Source: Bacteroidota bacterium
GTDB taxonomy: Bacteria > Bacteroidota > Rhodothermia > Rhodothermales > UBA10348
Direction: 5' to 3'
Assembly (NCBI GenBank): GCA_027620595.1
Contig: JAQCDI010000191.1
Span: forward strand, 1-5,531
DNA: 5,531 nt
Shown: positions 1 to 5,531 of the stretch, piece after piece
Position numbering within the stretch: position 1 is the stretch's first letter
How the letters are laid out: the number at the start of each line of letters is the position of its first letter
Position numbers and translations under genes: made by a program
The notes under the pieces: generated by a model
The model's database searches: none
Told to the model about the DNA's origin: nothing
The model's input: the letters and a program-made list of their open reading frames with translations, nothing else

Positions 1-654
1 TATCGAATACATCTTTCCGGTCTCCGGCGTCCGGATGTCCGGATGCGTCAACAGGAATTCGCCGATGGAAGGGTCCAGCGTGAATCCGTTGACACCTTGC
101 CCGGTGGTATAGACCAGCATCGTGGAACTGCCATAGACGACATATCCTGCACCAACCTGGTTGATACCCGGTTGCAGGGCCGACTCGAGCGTTGCCTCTT
201 CGTGATCCTCAGGCAGGTGATAGATGCTGAAGATGGTACCCACCGACACGTTGACTTCGATGTTGGAGGAACCATCCAGGGGATCCAGCAGGACGATGTA
301 CTTGCCTTCGCTCGCATTGCCGGCCCGCATGGGAATGGCCTCTGAATGCTCTTCCGAACCGATCAGGCAGCACTCGCCGCCCCGTCTGAGCGCGCGAACG
401 AACTCCTTGTGGGCCAGGGCATCCATGATGGCCTGGACCTCTCCCTGCACATTGATCTCTCCGGTGGATCCAAAGACATCCACGATGCCGGCCCGCCGCA
501 TGTGCCAGTTGACCAGCTTGGCCGCTACGCTGATGTCCCGAAGCAGCCGCGAAAACGCTCCGGTGGAGGAATCCACCGAGTTCTGGCGCTCAATGATGAA
601 CTGCTCGAGCGTCTTGAACGCACCGATCTCCTCCAGTTTGCCTTCTGACTGCAT
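1..654 (-). CDS. fbp: Fructose-1,6-bisphosphatase class I, C-terminus cut by window edge
   Basis: This enzyme hydrolyses fructose 1,6-bisphosphate to fructose 6-phosphate and phosphate, the irreversible cytosolic step of gluconeogenesis. The frame is open from the ATG at 654-652 to base 1 and gives 218 residues of a family that usually has about 330. Visible class I hallmarks are TLEQFI near residues 15-20, INVQGEVQ at 67-74 followed by the metal/catalytic Asp78, GSEE with Glu101/Glu102, the signature DPLDGSSNIEVNVSVGTIF (124-142) with the metal-binding Asp124 and Asp127, and GYVVYGSSTMLVYTTG (170-185). The substrate-binding Arg/Tyr/Lys region and the last metal-ligand Glu of the family lie beyond the edge. 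The ATG is chosen because it places TLEQFI where other class I enzymes begin. The frame stays open upstream to a stop near 829, with a possible GTG at 771, but that extension does not resemble the family. No Shine-Dalgarno sequence is visible. The gene lies downstream of the desulfurase on the same strand after 208 bases, so it may be co-transcribed or have its own promoter. Confidence 0.96.
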   Translation of the reverse strand, partial: MQSEGKLEEIGAFKTLEQFIIERQNSVDSSTGAFSRLLRDISVAAKLVNWHMRRAGIVDVFGSTGEINVQGEVQAIMDALAHKEFVRALRRGGECCLIGSEEHSEAIPMRAGNASEGKYIVLLDPLDGSSNIEVNVSVGTIFSIYHLPEDHEEATLESALQPGINQVGAGYVVYGSSTMLVYTTGQGVNGFTLDPSIGEFLLTHPDIRTPETGKMYSI

Positions 655-740
655 GTGCGGACGGTATGAATCGCGAGTTGACGGGGCTGGCCAAGATATC
701 GTCGGCCACCGGACGCTCCAACCGCCGTCGCCCTTGTTGC

Positions 741-765
741 CCTGCAAGGAAGCAGCCTTTGCAGG
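741..765. repeat. Imperfect inverted repeat between desulfurase and fbp
   Basis: CCTGCAAGG at 741-749 can pair with CCTTTGCAGG at 756-765. The stem has nine pairs with one bulged T, and the loop is AAGCAG. It lies in the non-coding spacer, about 100 bases after the desulfurase stop and about 90 bases before the fbp start. No run of T follows it on either strand, so it is not a classical intrinsic terminator. It could be an mRNA processing or attenuating hairpin in the fbp leader, or chance. Confidence 0.35.
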
Positions 766-794
766 AAGCACACGGATACGGGCCCCTCGACCGC

Positions 795-834
795 ACAATA
801 TTTGCCCCTCGGTGGTCCTGGTCGAATATTATGC
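795..834 (-). promoter_or_regulatory. AT-rich island, possible promoter region for fbp
   Basis: In otherwise GC-rich DNA, two AT-rich patches, each containing AATATT (797-802 and 825-830), sit just downstream of the desulfurase stop and upstream of fbp. On the minus strand the second patch reads CATAATATTCG, close to a sigma-70 minus-10 box (CATAAT). It is also a loose, imperfect match to the Bacteroidota box TAnnTTTG. No convincing minus-35 element is found at the right spacing. A promoter here would give an fbp leader of roughly 150 bases that contains the hairpin at 741-765. This rests on base composition and position only. Confidence 0.22.
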
Positions 835-862
835 GTCTTCATTGCGGAGCTGCGATGTCAGC

Positions 863-1993
863 TCACGAGGCAACCATGCGTCCCACGACACGGGACAGCG
901 CATCCACTGCACGGTCAACATCCGCCGCTCGGGTCTGGGGCCCGAAAGAGATGCGGACAGCGGCGCGTGCCCGCTCTTGAGGGATGCCGATGGCCGAGAG
1001 CACGTGGCTCGTCTTCATGGTTCCGGATGAACATGCGGAGCCTGCGGAGGCCGCGATGCCGTCCATGTCGAGCCCCAGGATCAGCATTTCGCCGTCCAAT
1101 CCTTGGCCCTCCTTTCCGAGCAGGAGCAGGTTGTTGATGTGGGGGCTGCATTCCCGGGAAGGCGAGACCCGGGTGAACCGCTCCGGAATGCGCGCCTTGA
1201 GACCTTCATACAACCGGTGCTGAAGCGCGCGACAATGATCCACAAATGCCTCTCTGCCTGCAACGGCCAGGTCGAGTGCCGTGGCCAGACCGACGGCGAA
1301 GGCTACGTTCTCGGTGCCCGACCGCCGCTCCTGTTCCTGCCCGCCGCCACGTATCAGCGGATGGTGCGGCACACCCGCCTTGACCATCAATATCCCGATG
1401 CCTTTCGGTGCGCCGAATTTGTGGCCTGTAAGGGAGAGGTAATCCACCGCTTCGGCCACCGGCCCCAGCGCCACGGTCCGGACAGCCTGCGCTGCATCAG
1501 TATGGACCAGCCACCCCCTCCGGCGGCACCAGGCCGCAAGATCCGTCACCGGATTGATGGTCCCGATCTCGTTGTTGACGAGCATGAATGACGCCAGGTG
1601 GATGCCGTCGACGTTTTCGGCTGCCAGTCGATCCACCGTGATCCTGCCCGAAGCATCGGGAGACAGGATCCGGTGATGCGGCAAACGCCGAACCGGCTCA
1701 AGTACGGCCTCGTGTTCCACAGCCGAAGTGACCACGCTTCCGACATGGCGTCCCAGGACGGTATTGTTGGACTCGCTGGCTCCGGAGGTGAACACGATTT
1801 CCGCTGGACCGACACCCAATTGCCCGGCAATCCTAGACCGCGCCGATTCGAGGGCATGGCGCGCCCTCCTCCCTTGACCATAGACGGCCGAAGGATTTCC
1901 AAACTCCGAAGTCAGCCACGGCATCATGGCATCGAGCACCTCCGGCAGGACCGGGGATGTGGCGGCGTGATCGAGATACGTGCTTTCAGGCAT
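863..1993 (-). CDS. Cysteine desulfurase, NifS/IscS family (class V aminotransferase fold)
   Basis: This is a PLP-dependent enzyme that takes sulfur from L-cysteine, leaving alanine, and holds it as a persulfide for Fe-S cluster assembly or tRNA thiolation in the cytosol. It has 376 residues, slightly shorter than E. coli IscS (404). It opens with YLDHAATSPV (6-15), the family's typical N-terminus. TSGASESNN (69-77) is the PLP phosphate-binding loop, and His93 in SAVEHEAV stacks on the cofactor. HTDAAQ (164-169) contributes Asp166 and Gln169, LTGHKFGAPKG (188-198) carries the Schiff-base Lys192, and GGGQEQERRSGTEN (216-229) is a conserved strip. ASAGSACSSG (315-324) carries the persulfide Cys321. 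All catalytic residues are present. The short loop after the cysteine is more NifS-like than long-loop SufS. The start is the ATG at 1993-1991, directly before the conserved N-terminus, with no Shine-Dalgarno sequence. No IscU, IscR, ferredoxin, Suf or MnmA gene is visible beside it, so the sulfur acceptor cannot be inferred. It diverges from murA. Confidence 0.95.
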   Translation of the reverse strand: MPESTYLDHAATSPVLPEVLDAMMPWLTSEFGNPSAVYGQGRRARHALESARSRIAGQLGVGPAEIVFTSGASESNNTVLGRHVGSVVTSAVEHEAVLEPVRRLPHHRILSPDASGRITVDRLAAENVDGIHLASFMLVNNEIGTINPVTDLAAWCRRRGWLVHTDAAQAVRTVALGPVAEAVDYLSLTGHKFGAPKGIGILMVKAGVPHHPLIRGGGQEQERRSGTENVAFAVGLATALDLAVAGREAFVDHCRALQHRLYEGLKARIPERFTRVSPSRECSPHINNLLLLGKEGQGLDGEMLILGLDMDGIAASAGSACSSGTMKTSHVLSAIGIPQERARAAVRISFGPQTRAADVDRAVDALSRVVGRMVAS

Positions 1994-2079
1994 GGGGCGT
2001 GCCGGATGTCAGAGGGCTGAACGACGATGGAAGATCCGTGCCGCTTCGACAGGGCGAGCGCAGGAAACGGTCGGGGCCT

Positions 2080-2094
2080 GCGGAAAGATTCCGC
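2080..2094. repeat. Short perfect inverted repeat in the divergent intergenic region
   Basis: GCGGAA (2080-2085) and TTCCGC (2089-2094) are exact reverse complements around the triplet AGA. The repeat lies in the 185-base region (1994-2178) between the divergent desulfurase and murA starts, roughly 85 bases from each start. It could be an operator half-site pair or a small hairpin in the murA leader. A 6-base arm can easily occur by chance. I found no convincing minus-35/minus-10 or TAnnTTTG promoter in this region, although both genes may well start transcription here. Confidence 0.25.
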
Positions 2095-2178
2095 TCCCGG
2101 AATCCGTCATTCTCTGTGATCCCGGAAACGTTCGCAGGAATGGGTCATACGACGATCCGGTTTCCCAACGATCAGTCC

Positions 2179-3477
2179 ATGGACAATCTTGTCATCCGGG
2201 GAGGACGTCCCCTGCAGGGCACGCTGGCCGTCAGCGGCTCCAAGAACACGGCCTTGCCGCTCATGTCGGCCGCTCTGCTCACCGATGGCCCGGTGAAATT
2301 GACCAATATTCCGGATCTGAAGGACATCCACACCTTCCGGCGCGTCATCGAGGTGACGGGTACCCGGGTGGATGCGGATCCAGGATCGCACAGCATGGTG
2401 CTCGATGCCGGCTCCCTGGTTCGCGCCGAAGCCCCCTACGAGCTCGTCAAGCGCATGCGGGCGTCGTTCTACATGCTCGGCGCGCTGCTCGGGCGCATGG
2501 GCGAGGCGCGAGTCTCCCTGCCGGGCGGCTGTGCCTGGGGTCCGCGACCAGTGGACCTGCACATCGAAGGCATGAAGGCCCTCGGCGCCACGATTGACCT
2601 TGACCAGGGCTATGTCGTGGCCAAGGCGCCCGGTGGGCGTCTCCGTGGTGGCCGGATGACACTCGAACCGTCGTCCGTTGGAGCCACGATCAACATCCTC
2701 CTCGGGGCCTCCCTTGCCTCCGGCTCCTCCGTGATCGAGAACGCCGCCATTGAGCCGGACGTGGTCCATTTCTGCACCATGCTCCAGGCCATGGGTGCGC
2801 GCATCGACGGTATCGGCACCCGTACCCTTGAGATCGAAGGAGTGGACCGCCTCTCCCCTGTAGACGTGGCCAATTGCCCGGACCGCATCGAGATGGGAAC
2901 GTTCATGATTGCGGCCGCCATCGCGGGAGAACCCGGTTCGCCCGTACAGATAACCGGTGGGGACGCCGACCATCTTGGGGATGCGTTCCTGGAAGCCTTC
3001 CAGCGCACCGGTTCGACCTACGAGATCGACGGGGACATCATGACCGTTCGGGCACCCGAGGAATTGCGGCCGGTCAGCATCCGCACGGATATCTATCCCG
3101 GATTCCCGACCGATCTGCAGGCCCAGTGGACCGTGCTGATGGCCAAGTGCGCCGGCAACTCCAAAGTCCACGAAACCGTCTATCCGGATCGTTTCAAGCA
3201 CATTCCCGAGTTGCAGCGCATGGGCGTAAACGCCATCATCGTCGGGGATGAGGTCATGATCGAAGGTGGCAAGACCATCCAGGGCACGAGCGTCATGAGC
3301 ACGGACCTGAGGGCCAGCGTATCCCTTGTCCTGGCCGGCATGGTTGCCGAGGGCGAAACCCACGTCCTGCGCGTCTACCACCTGGACCGTGGCTACGAAC
3401 GCATCGAGGAAAAACTGGCCGCGGCCGGTATCGACATTGAACGCGTTCAGTACGACGAATGGGCGGATCCAGGCTGA
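2179..3477 (+). CDS. murA: UDP-N-acetylglucosamine 1-carboxyvinyltransferase (MurA)
   Basis: MurA transfers enolpyruvate from phosphoenolpyruvate to UDP-N-acetylglucosamine, the first committed step of peptidoglycan synthesis, in the cytosol. The 432-residue product matches the usual length (about 420) and is co-linear with E. coli MurA throughout. SGSKNTALPL contains the substrate-binding Lys22. SLPGGC ends in Cys118, the PEP-adduct and fosfomycin-target cysteine (Cys115 in E. coli), and is followed by the conserved RPVDLHIEG. PDRIEMGTF, FPTDLQAQ (catalytic Asp312) and YHLDRGYERIE (Arg404, equivalent to E. coli Arg397) are all present. Cys rather than Asp at 118 predicts a fosfomycin-sensitive enzyme. 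The ATG at 2179 (MDNLVIRGG) is chosen because it matches the family's N-terminus. An in-frame ATG at 2140 would add 13 residues, and the frame stays open to 1957, but those residues look non-coding. No strong Shine-Dalgarno sequence precedes either ATG. The gene is divergent from the desulfurase and converges on the barrel gene, so it is probably monocistronic. Confidence 0.96.
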   Translation: MDNLVIRGGRPLQGTLAVSGSKNTALPLMSAALLTDGPVKLTNIPDLKDIHTFRRVIEVTGTRVDADPGSHSMVLDAGSLVRAEAPYELVKRMRASFYMLGALLGRMGEARVSLPGGCAWGPRPVDLHIEGMKALGATIDLDQGYVVAKAPGGRLRGGRMTLEPSSVGATINILLGASLASGSSVIENAAIEPDVVHFCTMLQAMGARIDGIGTRTLEIEGVDRLSPVDVANCPDRIEMGTFMIAAAIAGEPGSPVQITGGDADHLGDAFLEAFQRTGSTYEIDGDIMTVRAPEELRPVSIRTDIYPGFPTDLQAQWTVLMAKCAGNSKVHETVYPDRFKHIPELQRMGVNAIIVGDEVMIEGGKTIQGTSVMSTDLRASVSLVLAGMVAEGETHVLRVYHLDRGYERIEEKLAAAGIDIERVQYDEWADPG

Positions 3478-3487
3478 GTCACCTCAG
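3474..3487. terminator. Small hairpin across both convergent stop codons
   Basis: CTGAG (3474-3478) and CTCAG (3483-3487) are exact inverted repeats around TCAC. They cover the TGA of murA (3475-3477) and the TGA of the opposing barrel gene (3484-3486), leaving 6 bases between the two genes. The stem has only five pairs and no T-tract follows on either strand. A role as a bidirectional terminator is therefore speculative, though no other transcription-stop signal fits between these genes. Confidence 0.25.
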
Positions 3488-5531
3488 AACCGTGCCGTCA
3501 GCTGCATATTGCCCGTGTGGATGGCGCGCAGACCATCCGGGTTTCGGCCGTCGTAACGGATCGTCGCAGTAACCACATCGGTCAGGCGGGCATCCAGTCT
3601 CAGATTCCACAGCCAGGACGTCCCCGCGCCTCGGCCTTCCGTCAGTTCGAACAACTGCATACCAACCGCCCTGCCGCCCGATACCTCGGCGGAAGACCAT
3701 TCCAATCCGCCTCGCCACGACCATTTCCGTCCGCCCAGCAAGGCTTCAAGCGGTATCCGATGGATGGAGGCGCGGCTGGAAGAAGCCGATTCTTCCGCAA
3801 TGGCCCGCACCCAGCGTCCCTGGAATCGCCAACGTCCGGGCTTGAACACCACGCCGGGCTGCCACTCCAGACGCCGGATGCGCCAGGTCCGGCTGGTGAA
3901 CCGTGCCGATGTCGAACCATCGGAGGACCACCGGGCCTCGCCGGTCATATCCCAGCGTTTGGATACCGATTCCCGCCACCGCAGTCTGTTTTCCCGCAGT
4001 CTTGTTTCCTGCGACCCCGAAGCCAGTTCGGCAAGGGAGCGCAGCCAGAGCAGCGAAACATCGACATCCCGTCGGGTATTGAGCGGAGCCAGGCCAACCT
4101 GTTGCTGTACCCGGATGCGCCCATTGATGGTCTGACCACTTTCTTGCAGCAGAGCGGGTCGCAACCGTGCCACGGCGGAGCGGTCGGGGTGTCGTGACGT
4201 CTCGGATACCTCCCACTGTGACCTCCATGAGAAGCGGAGCAGTGCGGGCGTATCCTGCTGTGGCGCATACTCATAACCCAGGCTCGCCGAGGCCGTGGTG
4301 ACCGATTCCAGTGAATCAGTGGGAAACAGCACGCGCGCATATTCCCCTTCCCCGGGCACACTTTCAGGCAGGAATTCGTCTTCCTGCACCACGCCATCCC
4401 CGTTACTGTCCACCCACACCCAGGCGCCCCTTTCCGGTCCGGTGCGGAGATAGATCTCCTGTTGGGCCGCCGTCTGCTCTGCCCGCACGTCATACTTCCA
4501 TCGGATTCGATGACCTTGAGTGGGCGAACCCTGCCCGTTCCAGGCCAGGATGATGGAACGGTCAGCGGCCGCTTTTCCCGCCGAAGCGTCGGGCGAGGAG
4601 AGGGCCGTACTGGAGCGCCAGCCCCCCGTCAGGGCGGTTCGCCACCGTTGGGAGGGCTGCCAATCCAGAGCCGTCTGCACGGTGCGGATATGCAAGGGAA
4701 CGAGGGTGCTCCCCGGCCGAACCTTTTCCCGGCGCTCTTCCACTTGGGCCCCGATCATCCAGCGCTGCCCTGTACGGTCGAATCCCGCCCGCAGAGCGTC
4801 CATGGGGATGCGCCGCTCCAATCCAGCCGGGAAGGATCCGGTTGGATCGGAGCCATCGTAGCGCTCCCGCTCCCATGCTGCCCACGGTTGCCATCGTCCG
4901 CTCTCGGGTGTCCAGGCCACCCGGGTGTCCAGCGTGCTCCGGGTTGTGGAAAATGCAGAGGGCAGGACGCCCTCCGACGCCACATGCGCGCCGGATGCAT
5001 CCACGCTCCAGCCGGAGAGTGGGGAAAGGCGGATGCGGCCATCGAAGCGTTCCGCTTCGATGGCCGCCCCCAGACGCAATCGTTGCCAGGAGCCTTCGAG
5101 ACCGGTCGAATCGGGGCCCGACAAACGGGACGCCAGACGCCGCTCCTGTTCATCCTGGCCGTCGATGAGCGCGCCTGTCGGGTTGCCCGCCACAAGCGGA
5201 AGGTTCCATTGGCGCAGGAAGTCCACGTCCCGGATCCGTTCGAATGTCTGGAAGGTGGCCCCGCGACCCCGCATCCGGCCCGACACATCCCAGGTCCATG
5301 TGCCGAAGAGCTCCAGCGGGATCGTGGTTGCCGCCACACCCCAGGCCTGGGATTCCTGGACGGTCGAGGCGGCTGAGGATAGGCGATTCTGATCCACGGA
5401 AGAGAAGGCCCAATCCGCGGAGATCTCGAATGCCGGCAGGGCGGCACTGCGGAGCTGCACGGCGGAGAGCGTCCTTCGCAGCGGTACGGGGAGCGTTCGC
5501 TGTGGCATGTAAGCTCCTCCCCCCTGGACCC
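3484..5531 (-). CDS. Large outer-membrane beta-barrel protein of unknown function, N-terminus cut by window edge
   Basis: I do not know a named function. The visible 680 or so residues alternate short amphipathic stretches rich in Trp, Arg and aromatics with polar turns, for example RWRFQGRWVRAI, KWSWRGGLEWSSAEV and TSWLWNLRLDARL. This is the pattern of a many-stranded outer-membrane barrel. The protein ends in MQLTARF, and a C-terminal Phe is typical of BAM-assembled barrels. From memory, the order of elements resembles large (over 1,000-residue) uncharacterised Bacteroidota proteins: a segment like ADWAFSSVDQNRLSS, then ERIRDVDFLRQWNL, then GAWVWVDSNGDGVVQEDEF, then a HTGxxxLTARF-type end. 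In those proteins such elements occupy the C-terminal half. No signal peptide follows the ATG at 5508, and the frame is open with no stop to base 5531, so I treat the gene as 5'-partial. The purine-rich GGAGGAG at 5514-5520 before that ATG would instead suit a start there. An EF-hand loop lies at 4375-4410. No promoter or partner gene is visible. Confidence 0.72.
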   Translation of the reverse strand, partial: VQGGGAYMPQRTLPVPLRRTLSAVQLRSAALPAFEISADWAFSSVDQNRLSSAASTVQESQAWGVAATTIPLELFGTWTWDVSGRMRGRGATFQTFERIRDVDFLRQWNLPLVAGNPTGALIDGQDEQERRLASRLSGPDSTGLEGSWQRLRLGAAIEAERFDGRIRLSPLSGWSVDASGAHVASEGVLPSAFSTTRSTLDTRVAWTPESGRWQPWAAWERERYDGSDPTGSFPAGLERRIPMDALRAGFDRTGQRWMIGAQVEERREKVRPGSTLVPLHIRTVQTALDWQPSQRWRTALTGGWRSSTALSSPDASAGKAAADRSIILAWNGQGSPTQGHRIRWKYDVRAEQTAAQQEIYLRTGPERGAWVWVDSNGDGVVQEDEFLPESVPGEGEYARVLFPTDSLESVTTASASLGYEYAPQQDTPALLRFSWRSQWEVSETSRHPDRSAVARLRPALLQESGQTINGRIRVQQQVGLAPLNTRRDVDVSLLWLRSLAELASGSQETRLRENRLRWRESVSKRWDMTGEARWSSDGSTSARFTSRTWRIRRLEWQPGVVFKPGRWRFQGRWVRAIAEESASSSRASIHRIPLEALLGGRKWSWRGGLEWSSAEVSGGRAVGMQLFELTEGRGAGTSWLWNLRLDARLTDVVTATIRYDGRNPDGLRAIHTGNMQLTARF
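4375..4410 (-). other. EF-hand-type calcium-binding loop inside the barrel protein
   Basis: These 12 codons encode DSNGDGVVQEDE. Acidic or amide side chains sit at loop positions 1, 3 and 5, Gly at 6, a hydrophobic residue at 8 and Glu at 12, which is the canonical EF-hand spacing. The loop follows the aromatic strand GAWVWV and is followed by FLPESVPGEGEYARVLFP, so it likely lies in a loop between strands. Calcium binding is inferred from the motif alone. No helix-loop-helix partner or second EF-hand is visible in the window. Confidence 0.6.

Noticed and set aside
29..45. 8-base tandem repeat GTCCGGAT twice
   Set aside because: It lies within fbp codons for HPDIRTP and is explained by coding sequence. 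Two copies do not make a functional repeat.
741..765. Intrinsic terminator for the desulfurase
   Set aside because: A stem exists but no T-run follows on the minus strand, so it is listed only as an inverted repeat.
525..842. 105-residue minus-strand frame starting just after the desulfurase stop
   Set aside because: Its second half overlaps fbp in another frame. The spacer part is Arg/Gly/Pro-rich with no motif, and no ribosome site precedes it.
224..1030. 268-residue plus-strand frame across fbp and the spacer
   Set aside because: It runs opposite conserved fbp codons and into the desulfurase 3' end, with no recognisable domain.
1957..2178. 74-residue N-terminal extension of the murA frame
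   Set aside because: It overlaps the desulfurase start and has no resemblance to MurA. The family's N-terminus begins at MDNLVIRGG.
2107..3381. 424-residue open frame antisense to murA
   Set aside because: It lies wholly opposite a fully conserved murA and shows no recognisable domain. Long antisense frames are common in GC-rich genes.
4462..5376. 304-residue plus-strand frame opposite the barrel gene
   Set aside because: It is rich in Pro, Arg, Gly and His with no motif, typical of a GC-rich shadow. The opposite strand has a coherent barrel protein.
1..5531. CRISPR array, tRNA, rRNA, insertion sequence or phage genes
   Set aside because: No regularly spaced repeats, cloverleaf-like segments, transposase motifs or terminal inverted repeats were seen. 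Almost all bases are accounted for by four protein genes.

Overview
The window is a GC-rich bacterial stretch filled almost entirely by four protein genes. It shows no RNA genes, mobile elements, CRISPR arrays or long repeats. The source is probably a member of the Bacteroidota/Rhodothermota assemblage, perhaps Rhodothermales. That is an inference from three things: the large outer-membrane beta-barrel protein resembles a family I associate with that group, Shine-Dalgarno sequences are absent in front of the housekeeping genes, and GC content is high. No taxonomic marker gene is present.

Layout from left to right. (1) Positions 1-654, minus strand: the N-terminal two thirds of a class I fructose-1,6-bisphosphatase (fbp), cut by the left edge. 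(2) Positions 655-862: a 208-base spacer with an imperfect hairpin and a small AT-rich island. (3) Positions 863-1993, minus strand: a complete NifS/IscS-type cysteine desulfurase. (4) Positions 1994-2178: a divergent intergenic region with a short perfect palindrome. (5) Positions 2179-3477, plus strand: a complete murA (UDP-GlcNAc 1-carboxyvinyltransferase). (6) Positions 3484-5531, minus strand: the C-terminal part of a large outer-membrane beta-barrel protein of unknown function, cut by the right edge. It converges on murA with only 6 bases between the two stop codons.

The genes do not form one pathway. fbp serves gluconeogenesis, the desulfurase supplies sulfur for Fe-S clusters and/or tRNA thiolation, and murA commits UDP-GlcNAc to peptidoglycan. 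The barrel protein is the only uncharacterised gene. Its visible part carries a textbook 12-residue EF-hand calcium loop between predicted strands and ends in phenylalanine, like many outer-membrane barrels. I see no evidence of a novel multi-gene system here; the barrel protein is the item most worth following up.
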